This document shows, one piece after another, positions 1 to 15,290 of a stretch of 64,000 nt of DNA. The DNA lies in the NCBI RefSeq assembly GCF_949987535.1, contig NC_080066.1, positions 131,482,335 to 131,546,334 on the forward strand, read 5' to 3'. The position numbers and the translations under genes were made by a program. Numbering within the stretch: the stretch's first letter is position 1; each line of letters starts with the position of its first letter. Under the pieces are notes generated by a model, which worked only from the letters and a program-made list of their open reading frames with translations, searched no databases and was not told where the DNA came from. This DNA comes from Balaenoptera acutorostrata. Taxonomy: Eukaryota; Chordata; Mammalia; Artiodactyla; Balaenopteridae.

Positions 1-3836
<3,836 letters not shown>

Positions 3837-4059
3837 TCACGTGGACACTCTGACGCCTCCTTCCGGATCTGGGGAATGGGGCTGGGGGGTGAGTAGAGGA
3901 GGGAATTTGTCCTGCCTCCCCACTCTAGAGTCTTGGGTAGAAGGAGGATGTCTGGTGTGAAAGCGTTGTAAGAAGATGGGGGGCGGGGGGGGGGAAGGTC
4001 CCTGGAGAGGGGAGAACCACCTGCATGGCTTTCTTGACCTAAGAGAAGGCATTTTTGGC

Positions 4060-4585
4060 CTAAGCCATGTTGTGGTCTAAGCCTGGCCACAGTGCTTGTC
4101 CTTGAAGAGATCTCAGTAATTAATGATCTTAAGGGAAGTAAGGGAATGCAGGAACAAAGGAAAAGCAGTCAAGAAATAATAGTTCAGTGATAAAACAGAG
4201 CCCTAGTTACTCCCCAAGGGATATACATAGCAATCTGATACCCATCTTTGAGGTCTGCAGGAACTAAGGCCCCCCACCCAGGCGGAGGGTGGAATGATGA
4301 TGTTGACCCTCATGACTTAAGTCAACTAAAGCTTGGCCTCTGTCTACCTTTGCCCCAATTCTTTGCTGAGTTCTCCTCTGCTCAAGCCCTTTCATGAATA
4401 TGCATGTACCCTTAGCTTAAAACTTCCCAGTTTTGCTGTTCAGGGAGACTCTGCTTTGGGAAGGTTTCCGTGTGTTCTCCTTACTTGCTGCAAGTAATAA
4501 ATTCTTCCTTCTCCCGATCTTTGGCTTGGTTGTGTCTTTTGGCTCGACACCCACCAAGAGGTGAACCCAGTTTTCAGGTAACAGC
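4060..4585 (+). mobile_element. Solo LTR of an endogenous retrovirus (ERV1-like)
   Basis: The right half has the layout of a class I LTR: an AATAAA signal at about 4497 in a tract after 'ttgctgcaagt', a pyrimidine-rich segment, then 'tggctcgacacccaccaag' and an end at 'ggtaaca'. The left edge is uncertain, somewhere in 4040-4090. No retroviral coding sequence follows, so it is probably a solo LTR. It lies 0.6-1.1 kb upstream of the PYGL start codon, in the opposite orientation. The family is not identified from sequence alone. Confidence 0.6.
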
Positions 4586-5133
4586 AGGTTGCTGGCAAAC
4601 TTTTGTTTTACAGAGGTTTATTTGCTATGCTATTATTTCTCACCTGGAATGGGTTCTACCACAAGCTTCGGAAGGGATCCTGGAGGGTCAGCACTCTTTT
4701 ACTTCGGTTGTCCCACGTCCCTGTCAGTCCTTGACATCCCCCGATCTTGGATCAGAAAAGAAACCCAGGGCACCCCCTTTGCTTTCATTTAGTTTTTGAG
4801 GAGTCAGGAATTTGGGCTTCTTGACTCCTAGACTCATGCTTGCCCTGTCAAAGCATCCTGCTCGTCTGTACAGACAAGTTAGTGAGAATCAGAAGTCCTG
4901 AGTTGGACCTTCAGGCTGATTAGGTGGCAGGGGCTTTTACCTTTGGCCTCTTGTTTAACCGAAGGCGGGGTGGAGGGAGGAGAAAAGAGAAAGGTGTGTC
5001 CTGTAAAATGAAGGGATAACTCACTGGGCTGGTTGCCTTGTTTACAGGAAACAAAGCAGTCTGTGTTACTCTGCAGTACAGGCTGATCTTTGCACCATTC
5101 ACCTCCAGTGTTGGTGGTATTTATTTGTGTGTG

Positions 5134-5168
<35 letters not shown>

Positions 5169-5657
5169 TTAAACATTGTCAAAGGCAAACACATGGTATT
5201 TTAGGATGTCAGAGGCTTTTTCTTTTTCAATAAGATGTGGTATTAATCTATTATTTTAGAAACAGTCCATTGCCAGAATTGAATTTCCCCCAAAAAATCT
5301 TAGTGCAACTTATTAATGGACTTTACTGTTAATAATAAACCAAAGCTGATTATTTTGAGTTGATGTGGTTGGGGGGCGGATTATTTGACTCAGGCTAAAT
5401 GCAGCTCTCACCATAAAAATAAGACTTCAGATCTCATAGGTCAGGCAAAATAACCAGACCCCTTGTCCTCCCAATGTCAGGGCTTCAGACTCTAGGCCTT
5501 TGGGGCAGAGCCAGGACTGAGTTACAATATGCAGTGCCTGTAGTACTGATGACCTGCATGGGAAAGCATTTAGGAGACACAAGGATGAGGGTCTGGCCAT
5601 CTGGATGAGGCCAGAAATACCCTGAATTAAAAGTGAGAGTAGAGCAGCATCAAAATG
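4586..5657. other. Intergenic, no gene seen; contains (GT)n
   Basis: Unique-looking intergenic sequence between the LTR and the 5.7 kb L1. The only clear structure is a GT dinucleotide run. The short open frames have no recognisable domains. Confidence 0.6.
5127..5168. repeat. (GT)n microsatellite
   Basis: About 21 GT units with one C interruption (gtgcgt). A length-polymorphic dinucleotide repeat is expected here. Confidence 0.95.
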
Positions 5658-5667
5658 GTTGATCTTA

Positions 5668-6267
5668 CAGATAGAACAAACTAGTGGTTACCAGTGGAGA
5701 GAAGGAGGGGGGGAAGGCATTAAGATATACAAACTGCTAGGTATAAAATAAATAAGCAACGAGGGACTTCCCTGGTGGCATAGTGGTTAATAATCCGCCT
5801 GCCAATGCAGGGACACGGGTTCGAGCCCTGGTCCGGGAAGATCCCACATGCCACGGAGCAACTAAGCCCGTGCACCACAGCTACTGAGCCTGCGCTCTAG
5901 AGCCCGCACGCCACAACTACTGAAGCACAAGTGCCTAGAGCCCGTGCTCCTCAACAAGAGAAGCCACTGCAATGAGAAGCCCACGCACCACAATGAAGAG
6001 TAGCTCCCACTCACCTCAACTAGAGAAAGCGCGCGCACAGCAACAAAGACCCAACACAGCCAAAAATAAATAAATTAAAAAAAAAAAGCAACAAGGATAT
6101 ATTGTACAGCAGAGGGACTATAGCCATTCTTTTGTAATAACTTTAAATGGAGTATAATCTATAAAAATGTTGAATCACTATGTTGTACACCTGAAACTAA
6201 TATTGTAAATCAACCATACTTCAATAAAAAATTATATAAAAAATAAATAAATGCAAAAAAAAAAAAA
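5668..6267 (+). mobile_element. 5'-truncated L1 3' end, interrupted by a SINE
   Basis: The ends carry L1 3' UTR sequence typical of cetartiodactyls (gtggttaccagtggagag on the left; 'gtacacctgaaactaatatt' and 'cttcaataaaaaatt' on the right) and an A-rich tail. A 10-bp duplication, gttgatctta, flanks it at 5658-5667 and 6268-6277. A SINE was later inserted inside at 5764-6087. Confidence 0.85.
5764..6087 (+). mobile_element. CHR-type tRNA-derived SINE nested in L1
   Basis: Starts ggacttccctggtggcat, contains a pol III B-box-like ggttcgagccc and the long-form body through 'caaagacccaacacagcc', and ends in an A-rich tail. It is flanked by an imperfect 11-bp duplication, aagcaacgagg (5754-5764) and aagcaacaagg (6086-6096), which lies within the host L1. 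It is therefore younger than that L1. Confidence 0.93.
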
Positions 6268-6277
6268 GTTGATCTTA

Positions 6278-8044
6278 AAATAACCAAGCCTCTATGGTAA
6301 AGTTTGAGGGGAGGCTGAAAGGGCAGGTCTCTTGACAAATTAGATGATAAAAAATATGTTTCTAAAAGCAGTTTTGAATACCTCTAGGATGGTCACAGCA
6401 TTAAGCCAGTTTTGGGTCATTCACAGGTTGGTGTGAAATAGTTCAACAGTTAGATGGAGAATAGGGTGGAGCAGTGAGATGAGGGGAAGCTAGGTCTGAG
6501 TAGATCTTACTCCCAGGGAGACCTGAGCAGCAAAAGGCAAAAGAATTGTCTGGGTACTTGGATGGGGAGTGAGGAATTAGGGGGTGCGAAAGAAGAGATG
6601 GAAGACACCAAAGGCAAACTTGCTGCTTCTTAGTTGTGTTTAAGAAAGTTCCAAATAGGTGGATCCTAGCCCCCCTATCTACTTAGATGGACTAAGTTCT
6701 TGTGGGAAACCCAGGATAATGATGAACTAATAAACACACTATTGGCTTGATTCTGTAGCCAGTTAGTAAACCTGCACCCCTGAGTTGCACATCCCTCAAA
6801 GTGGAAAAACTGTGAATGGTAGAATGTCCAAACTACAGCATAAAGGGAGGGATCATCCAAGCCCCTGTGAAAGGAGTGACTTAGGTGACTTAGGAGTGTG
6901 TCATAGATCTGGTCTTGCATGACAATGAATCACATTGTCAGATAGTCTTTTCACTTCTCTTCCAGTCTTTCTAGAAAGTATTTGGTGTTAGCAGGTCTTT
7001 AACACTTGTTAATCTATATTTTTAACAGAAAGCAGGTCCAGGCTCTACACCTTCTTCAGGTTTTAGCATCTAACAAGAATTTAATAACGTTGTCTTCCGT
7101 TTATGGTAAGTGATACTTCTCCAGTATCTTCTCCAGTATCCAGAGTGTCAGTAACACTCTGACATAAACTTCGCTTTTTAAATTTTAAGTTAAAGTGAAT
7201 TTACTTAAAGAAAAATTAGCATTTGGGTGGCACGTGGGTTGGCCTAAAAGTGTAGAAATGTAACTGAAGTTTGGGAAACACAGAGCTTATGGTCTCCCAG
7301 GTCCCTTTGAAATCTAACATCTGCTCATTCTGTACTGGTCTAGGACACTGAGGCCCAGAGAGATTAAGTTACTTGACCAAGAAGATTACGATCTTTAAAA
7401 ACCTTTCCTTCAGCCTCTCCCTGACGAGAAACACCCAAAACTGTGGTTCCCTGAAAAAGTGTCAGACTTACGTTGCTCACCTCTGTTTACACCAGCCTTG
7501 GCCACGATGACCCCTGTTATTCCTGTTTCTCAGCTGCGGCTTCCTCATGGCTGCTCTGATGAAATGGCCCTTGCGAATAGCTGAACAAACTGTGCAGACC
7601 TCACAAGACAAGTGTAAGTTGCCCACTGTCAGAAAAGAACTTGGGAAAGTGTGTCAGCCTGGGTGTTCAGAGAAGCAGATGCCAAGACAGGATTCAGCAT
7701 GCAAGGATTTTGTTAGGGCAAATGCCTGTGGGAAAGAAAATGGGGAAGGAGCCAAGGCCACTGGCAGTTCTGGCACCAAAGCCAATGTCAGAGAAGTCAC
7801 CATGCTCTCTTAGCCATTGCTGGGAGCAACCTGGGGAGGCGTGGCCTCTTCACAAGCCCAGCAAGGACGTCCGTGGCCCTTGGTCAGTTATGCTGCCTGC
7901 AGTTGGAGGTCTATGAGGCCCATTCTGGTAACCACCAGAAAGATATCAGACCACAAACATAGGTTAACAGCCACTATATTCCAAACTAGGGCTTACCGTG
8001 TTGGTACACCACTTTCAGATTCATCAGATCTGCAGCTAGCATTT
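6278..8044. other. Intergenic, no gene seen
   Basis: Mixed unique sequence. A short MIR-like segment (ctgaggcccagagagatt near 7350, minus orientation) is the only recognisable piece. The open frames at 7547-8062 overlap one another in different frames and show no domain. Confidence 0.5.
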
Positions 8045-8205
8045 TCCAAGGGCTCTGGCTAGGCTCTTAATGTGCGTTCCCTCATTTAATCCTCTTACCA
8101 GCTCTGTAGGGCAAGTTCTATTTTTCTTCCCATTTTGTAGATGAAGAAAGCGAGGCTTGGAGAAGTTAAGTAGTTTGCTCAAGATCATTTAACAGGTAAG
8201 AGGCT
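8045..8205 (-). mobile_element. MIR SINE fragment
   Basis: Reads as reverse-complement MIR core: 'ctcatttaatcctcttacc', then a T-rich segment, then 'agatgaagaaagcgaggct' and 'gaagttaagtagtttgctc'. Old and diverged. Confidence 0.7.
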
Positions 8206-11200
8206 GAAGAGGTTTTCAAATATTTGCATATTGTTTTCCGGTTTGGGATCTGTTAAGTAAGCATGATTTCTCACTGCACCTTAGCTGACCTACTTACCCT
8301 GTCCCCTTAGTTTGTTTTATACTGTTCTCTGGCCTTTTGACGTATTTCTAATCAGTTCTGAAATCCAGGGAAATACCAGAGGTCCAAAGCGGCCCCACAA
8401 ATGGGCATTGGCACCCCAGGGATGGGCAGCATGGAAGGTGAGCTGCGCTTTGTGTCCAATGAGTGAATTTAAGTACATTTCACTGAGTATATTTAATGTA
8501 TGAATGTGTCAACCAAGGTTACTACCTAGGCTCTGCTGTTTTAAATATTTAGTAAGATGACTGAGAACCTGGATTTATTAAACTATTGAGTGCCCTTAGG
8601 ATCTGCAGACGGCATGCTGACCGCATTGCCATCTCTATAACTGGCTGTGACTGTGACCATTCACTTGTTCCCTGCATATATTTGGCTTGTCTTGAAGCAA
8701 GTGAGTGTTCCTGGCACTTTCAGGTCCTGTCGTATCTGATTTGCTTTTTAATACAGTGGTTTGGTTTGTTAGGTGTGGTCCGGTGGGAGTTCCTGAAAAG
8801 CTGGCAATGTTTAACAACCTGACTTCCCCCTGTTATGTTTCACACCTGTTATGAAATATGCTGGCAAATCACTTAGGGCCTCAATTTCAACTTCTGCAAA
8901 GTGAGGGTAATGCTCTCTGTCCTATTCACTTCCCAAGATGGTTAAACTCCAAAAAGTTCTGAGTGGAGAAGTGCTAGAAAATGTTAAAAGCAATATTAAG
9001 ATGTCAACTTTTGGGTTGGGATTATTTTTTGAAATATTAGTCAGCATTTCCCTTATTCTCCTGGTGGTTTGCTTTTCCCCATCTCCCTTGAGGAGACACT
9101 CTAGCTTGTGCTCCTACTTGCTGAGGAAGGACGTAGCCTTCCTGGTTTGTAGCTGGCCTAGGTTAACATTTGGGAGACACACTGAATGAGAGCCAAGGGT
9201 CTGAGAAGACTCACAGGAGTGAGAAGATATCACAGTGGGTGTGAGGGGAGTAGAGATGTCACTGATCTGGGAGCAAGGAGCCTGGAGGGAGCCTGCCTCC
9301 CTGGGGAGGCAGCAGAAACCCCAGGGAGCAGCCTGGGGTGTGGCCCTGCTTGTTTGGAAGATCCAGGGGAAGTAGCAGGAGCTCAGGGAGGAGGCTCTCA
9401 GTAGTCAGGGCTTAGACACGGTCACAGAGACTCCCCATCCCCAGGGAGGCGTGGGGCAGCCCTTGGGTGAAGACCAGATGCCGAAGGCTGACTCAGAAAA
9501 TAGCCAGGGGGAGACTTGTCAAGGCCTGGGCTTCCCACACCCAATCCCCTGCCACTGGTGCTTGGAGTGATGGGCCAATTAAGCAATTAACTGAGATCAC
9601 ATTTTCCCTTTCCTGGAGGAATGAGTGTTCCAATAGAAATTCAAATTATGCATAAAACATAAAGCTGCATTTCGTACACACCTGAGTTTTCGTACTGTTT
9701 GTATCTGCTTTACCCTCTGGTATTATTACTAATGCAACAAGACTCATGTTTCAGAAAAAGTTTTCACCTTGCTATGGGAATGAATAACATTTATAGGAGA
9801 TAAATTCTGGGAAAGTTTTGCAAAGAGATATGAACAAATCCTGACAGAGGAAGGGAAGCGAGAAGTGTGCTAAGCCTAGGGTTTCAGCAGATAATCAGGA
9901 TGCAACATGCTCCCCTGCCACCTTGGCTCAGGACCTTTGTCGTGCTGACCATAGTTGGTCCACATTTTGACTTGCTCTTTGTGCGTAATAGATTTACTGC
10001 AGGGATTACCTATAAAACATATAGCTGCCATACAAATATTACTGTTCTTTAGAATTTTGTTCTCTTAAGGAGTAAACTGAAGGAATCACAATCACCACGT
10101 TCTCAGATGCAAACACTTTAACTTCTCTGAGCTGTTAATCATCCATCTTTAAAGCTCTAACCAATAGGATACTTGGATTTGAGGGGTAACATTTATCAGC
10201 TTAAAACATATTACAGAGAAAAAAATAGCTTCCTTTTCATTTAATTTTTTCAAGGATGGAGCCTGGGAGTCTGGATGATGTATTAAAAGCTGATCTCATG
10301 CACAAATGTCGGGCTTTGCTTTTTGCATTTCTTGTTGTTTGGACTAGAGTTCATTCAGCATAGTTTCGCATAGCATAGCCTATCTCTGTTTTTCAAATTC
10401 AATGTTTAAATTTATTGATTTATTTAAAAAATATTTGTTAAGAAACTACTGTGTGTCCAGCCTTTTGCTGGGCACTTGGGATACATCAGTGAACCAAACT
10501 GACGACAGAGTAGCCAGACACACTGTTTCCCCAGTCCCTGGTTTCCTGGGCACTCACTCCCTCTCTTTATCTGCCTCCCCTCTCCCCTTTATACTTAAGT
10601 ATATTGTGGGAGTGGTCATTTTACAACATTGACTATAGAGGACTCCCTTTTGGTCATGTTCCTGGTGAAAGAAGGAACTGGAAGAATGGACCAACTTGGA
10701 AAGTCAACAAATCAATCATTGAATGAGCACCCATTGTATGCAAGGAACTGTGCTCACTGTTAATGGTACAAAAAATACAGGCCACGGTCTCTGCCTTACT
10801 AGGAACTTTTAAACGAGGTTAAGGCACCACACTCACATGAAAATACAAGGCAGAATATGCTGAAGGAAAAAACAGCCCAGAACTTAAGTGCTCAGTTCAC
10901 AGGAGGGAAAGAGCATCTTGTATTCGTCTTGAAGCCAAATTACAACAACTGTTTTTCTTTCTTCTTGAAGTGCTATTTCTTCCTCCACCCCCTTGAATCG
11001 TAGTATATTAGTCATGGGATCACAGTACATTTCCAGTTTCAGATGAAAACATGAAGTTTCACTCCACCCATAATTTTCATGACAAATCATCATTTTATAT
11101 TTTTGAGATTTAAGTGTGAGAACTGCAGAGCCAAACTTATACCAGCAGGTGGAGGAATTTGCTATTTGAACTCAACATCTCAGGCCATCAAGTGGTTCAG

Positions 11201-11299
11201 CAAAGGATGTGATTGCAATTTTAATTATTGCTTTATTTCTCTTTCTTTGTTCCAGATATTTATGCACCAAAACACTCTGAAAAAATTACTTTTTTCTGA
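8206..11299. other. Intergenic, no gene seen; ancient repeat traces
   Basis: No supported gene. Segments near 10440-10510 and 10700-10800 resemble the old mammalian motif around 'gggcacttgggatacatca' and 'tgaatgagcacccattgta' (L2- or MIR-age fragments), too diverged to name. The remainder looks unique. Confidence 0.45.
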
Positions 11300-11435
11300 T
11301 GAAAAAGAATGTATATATGTATATATGTATGTGTGTGTGTGTGTAACTGAATCACTTTGCTGTACAGCAGAAATTAACACAACATTGTAAATCAACTATA
11401 CTTGAATAAAATAAACGAAAAACAAACAAACAAAA
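11300..11435 (+). mobile_element. L1 3' end fragment
   Basis: A TATATG/TG-rich stretch is followed by 'ctgaatcactttgctgtac', 'attgtaaatcaactatactt' and an A-rich tail. This is the typical extreme 3' end of a cetartiodactyl L1, strongly 5'-truncated. Confidence 0.8.
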
Positions 11436-11611
11436 ATCACCTGTATTCTGAAGAAGATGAATCAAAATTGATTATTTTCATCCCTCTAGCCAGAGCATAA
11501 AATAGATGGCACTTATCCCTTTCAAAATCTTAGATGTAGATGTATTGACATCTAAATACATAATTTATTCTCACACAGAACATTGAAGAAATCTTTTTAA
11601 AAAAGAATGGG

Positions 11612-11955
11612 GGGCTTCCCTGGTGGCGCAGTGGTTGAGAATCTGCCTGCCAATGCAGGGCACGCGGGTTCGAGCCCTGGTCTGGGAAGATCCCACATGC
11701 CGCGGAGCAACTGGGCCCGTGAGCCACAATTACTGAGCCTGCGCGTCTGGAGCCTGTGCTCGGCAACGAGAGGCCGCGATAGTGAGAGGCCCGCCCGCCG
11801 CGATGAAGAGTGGCCTCCACTTGCCGCAACTAGAGAAAGCCCTCACACAGAAATGAAGACCCAACACAGCCATACATACATACATACATACATACATACA
11901 TACATACATAAAAAGAATGTAAGCAGACAAGAATAACATTAAAATAAAATAAAAA
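11612..11955 (+). mobile_element. CHR-type SINE with (CATA)n tail
   Basis: Full tRNA-derived head (gcttccctggtggcgcagtg), B-box-like ggttcgagccc and long body. The tail contains about ten CATA units (11871-11910) and then a second A-rich part. A 13-bp duplication, aaaaaagaatggg, flanks it at 11599-11611 and 11956-11968. Confidence 0.93.
11871..11910. repeat. (CATA)n microsatellite in SINE tail
   Basis: Ten tandem CATA units directly after the SINE body, born from the A-rich tail of the element. Confidence 0.95.
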
Positions 11956-11968
11956 AAAAAAGAATGGG

Positions 11969-12920
11969 ATCTTAACATTCTTATGCTAGATTTAGAACAC
12001 ACTCAGAGTTGGGTGTACAGGTGGCTTGGGCTCCCATATGAGTCAAGCATCTGAGTTTGCAGGTATTAAAGTAGCAGAGTAGAGGGATTGCTACACTGGT
12101 TTATCTGGGGTCTATCACAGGTTTTCAGGCCTGTCTGAGCACATCTGTGAACCGGTGGGACAGGCCTGAGTGAAATCAATACACCCAGGGGAGGTTGGAA
12201 TCATGGGGAAAGAAGTCATGCCCTTCCCGCTGCTGGGGTGAGGGCATGTCCAGCTGTGGGAGGCTGGTGGAGGCTGAGGAGTTTCCTGGGCAAGAATTCA
12301 CCCTAAGGGTAGAAGGCATCTGCTGATGAGCTTGAGCCAGCAAGAAACCTTAGTTGTCAGAGTGGAGCAGTAAGTCTGATTGGGGCACTGTAGCAGTTTC
12401 TTGATACCCTGGTCTAAGTATCTAGATGCATGATTTCCACGAGCACGTAGAAGGCCGTCAGTAAAAACAAAGAGTTTTCTCACTGAGCTTTATAAAAAAT
12501 ACTCAGATCCAAGAAACACTGTTTTAACATCCCACCTGAGCAGGTGAATCAATCTCTTGTGCTTCATTCCTGCACAGCTTAGAGGGTCTGGAGGAAGTAC
12601 TTGGCTCAATGGGCAGAGGAATTGCCACCAGGACTGAGAGCACATGAAGACACCTTCTGGAGACTCCCAGAAATACAAGACTTGGTGCACAGCGGGTGGA
12701 GGTTTGGTATGGAAAATGGGAGCAAGACCCAGACATCTGTGTTGGAGTTAACGAGATTCCTCTGACTCAAAGACGCATAAAATCTGGAGAAACAGGCATT
12801 ACATATATACCGTTGGTCAGGTTCTTAGAGTTATTGAACATTTACTAAAAGAACCGTAATTACTATGTCTGTTTTTGATGTATAAGCTCTTTGTAAAACC
12901 CTCCTTTTTGGATAATATTT
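11969..12920. other. Intergenic, no gene seen
   Basis: Unique-looking sequence. Open frames on the minus strand at 12298-12736 overlap in different frames and show no recognisable domain. Confidence 0.5.
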
Positions 12921-13071
12921 ATTTTATTTTTTACAATTTTTTCTATTTATTTATTTATTTGTGGCCACGCCACGCAGCATGTGGGATCTTAGTTCCCTGA
13001 CCAGGGATCAAACCCGTGCCCCCTGCATTGGAAGCGCAGAGCCTTAACCACTGGACCGCCAGGGAAGTCCC
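12921..13071 (-). mobile_element. Short CHR-type SINE
   Basis: Reverse complement of a SINE: T-rich tail first, then gtggccacgccacgcagcat, 'ccagggatcaaacccgtgcc' and the head at 'ccagggaagtcccc'. It lacks the long body of the other copies. It sits at the edge of an old L1 segment. A loose repeat of 'taatattt' on each side (about 12912 and 13078) may be its target duplication. Confidence 0.88.
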
Positions 13072-13640
13072 CTTGAGTAATATTTTTATAGCAGTAAAAT
13101 ATACAGACAGGTGTATAAATCTTAAGTTTTTATCACAGTGAATTTTTACAAATGAATAACTTGTGCAAACTCCACCAAGGCTGAGCTACAGAATATTATG
13201 AGCAGCTCGGAAGCCTCTGTTGTGCCCCTTCCCTGTCTTCCTCTCTAAAGGTAATCACTACCCTGATTTCCAATATTGCAAATTACTTTTGCCTGTTTTA
13301 AACTTTGCATAAATGAAATTAATTATACAGTGCATCTCTATTTTGCCTGACTTCTTGTACTCAACATTATGTCTGTATGTTTTGTGTTCTTGCCAAACTT
13401 CATAGCTTTTCATTGTTGTATAGTGTTCCGTTATATGAATGTAGCACAACTTTATCCATTTTTTTAGTTACCCATTTTTTATTTATCCACTGTTGATGGA
13501 CATTTGGGTTGTATCCAGTTTTTGGTAATTATGAACAAAGCTGCCATAAAGATATTGGTACATGTTTTTACTGCACACATGCCCCCCATTTCTGTTGGGA
13601 ATATAATTGCTAGATCTGATCTATAGTTTTAATGACATTT
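13072..13640 (-). mobile_element. Old L1 3' region (antisense)
   Basis: Contains reverse-complement L1 3' UTR phrases such as 'gttgatggacatttgggttg', 'attatgaacaaagctgcc' and 'cattgttgtatagtgttcc'. Diverged, so ancient. No open reading frame of length remains. Confidence 0.75.
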
Positions 13641-14929
13641 TTTTCTTCCCGTTGTGGAAAATGTAGTTTAGCTATAGATGTACAGTTCTCTTGCAGTAAA
13701 GGGATTGAAGTGATGAAGAAACTAAGTTCAACTACGAGGGGGGAAATAAAGAGTTGGCATTACTCAGAGTAGCCGGGTACTGACAAATTGGGTACTTAAT
13801 GTTGAATCCTTGCTGGTTATCATAAGTTACAGTAAGTGGTAACAGTGTAAACTGCTGTATTGCTGATGCCAAACTGAAAAAACATTTAGGATCGTTTCCC
13901 ACTGCTACCTAGAATGTGTTTAGGATTCCTCCTCCTATAAGCTAAGTTTTAATATTAACCTTAGGAAGATATGCTGGAAAGTAATTAAAAATTTTAAAAA
14001 ATTGTTTCCATTCCATCAGTGGAGATCGCTAAAAGTTGATTGCATCACTATAGTTTGTAGCATTTGCCACTGGAAGCTGAGAAACATCAGTGGATCTTCA
14101 GATTATTTATTTTTAGTTTATCAGTTGACAAATCTGCTTTAAGTGTTGACCATTGTATTTTCTGAGTTTATTTATGAAGACTGAATGGAAGAGAACAACA
14201 CTAAGTTTGGGTCCCAAAGGACAAATGCTTTGTGATGTGGGCCTCACCCAGAATGCCTGTGGCCAAAAATATCCCTGAGGTCAAAGTTATCCAGTGGATC
14301 TGGGCCCATCCCTGCAGCTTCTGCATCTCATCTACAGGACCAACACTCAGATTTGTTGGAAAATAACATTTATTTCTACTTGTTTTTTAATTATAGAAAT
14401 AGTATGTGTTTATTCTAGAAAATTTGGAAGGCATATAAAAATACAACAAATAAAACTCTCATGTAATAGCATTTTCCTTTGTTAATATATTTCAGAGTAT
14501 TTTCTTTCAGGTTTTAAATTATCCAATTTTTTTCTTTGTACATGACTCATTTATGTAACACAGGTTTTTGAGAGCTTCTTATGTACTAATGTCAAAACTG
14601 AATAAAACCAGAGATCCTCAGATCTCTTACAGGGTTTCCAAGACTTGAGCTTACTCATCAGAATCCGGAACAAGTCCAAGATCAGAGGCGATGGGGGTTG
14701 GGGAGAGGGGCCTCTGGGAGACTGTGCAGAAAAGAGTTGACATAGCAGCCCTGAGACACCTGTTCTTAGCAAGCCCTGCTTGCAAGGTTGGGCCTTGTCT
14801 AGCATCTGGGAACTTGGATTTCAGGAGTTTTCCCACCATTCCCTAATGATAAGGACAGTTCACTGTGTCTAGACTGTGCAAACAATATGTTCATGCTGAA
14901 CACCTGCTTCCTTCTGGGAGTCTGAAATT
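13641..14929. other. Intergenic, no gene seen
   Basis: Unique or highly decayed sequence. The segment 14340-14530 is AT-rich and resembles an old LINE or DNA-transposon fragment, but I cannot assign it. Confidence 0.45.
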
Positions 14930-15290
14930 TTGACACGTGTTTGGCAGAGGGTCTCTACGTGGCCAGCCTCCAATAAAAAGCTTGACGATGAGGCCAGTGA
15001 GCTTCCCTGGCAGACACACTTTGCAAGTATTGCCACACAGTGCCGTGGGAGGAATTAGGTGCCCCTGTGCAACTCCACTGGGAGAGGACTCTGGAAAGCT
15101 TCTGCCTGGTCTCCTCCAGGCTTTGTCCCATGCGTCTGTTCCCTTTGCTGGTTTCGTTTTGTATCCTTTCATTTCAATAAACTGTACCCGTGAGTATAAC
15201 TACCTCTCAGCCCTGTGAGTCCTTCTAGCAAATCACTGAACATGAGGTTGGTCTTGGCGGACACCTGATACAGTGACCGCCCCCCACCCC
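14930..15290 (+). mobile_element. Ancient endogenous retrovirus LTR-like segment
   Basis: Carries an LTR-like 3' part: 'gttttgtatcctttcattt' followed by a CAATAAA polyadenylation signal near 15175, then 'cgtgagtataactacctctc' and 'gtgagtccttctagcaaatc'. Left and right edges are approximate. No coding sequence adjoins it. Confidence 0.5.

Noticed and set aside
5820..5836. tRNA-like B box, considered as a tRNA gene
   Set aside because: It belongs to a tRNA-derived SINE; the acceptor stem and anticodon arm are not preserved.
11607..11936. Open frames across the SINE near 11.7 kb (and similar ones at 17.7, 25.8 and 44.3 kb)
   Set aside because: These are translations of SINE sequence; the same peptides recur at each copy.
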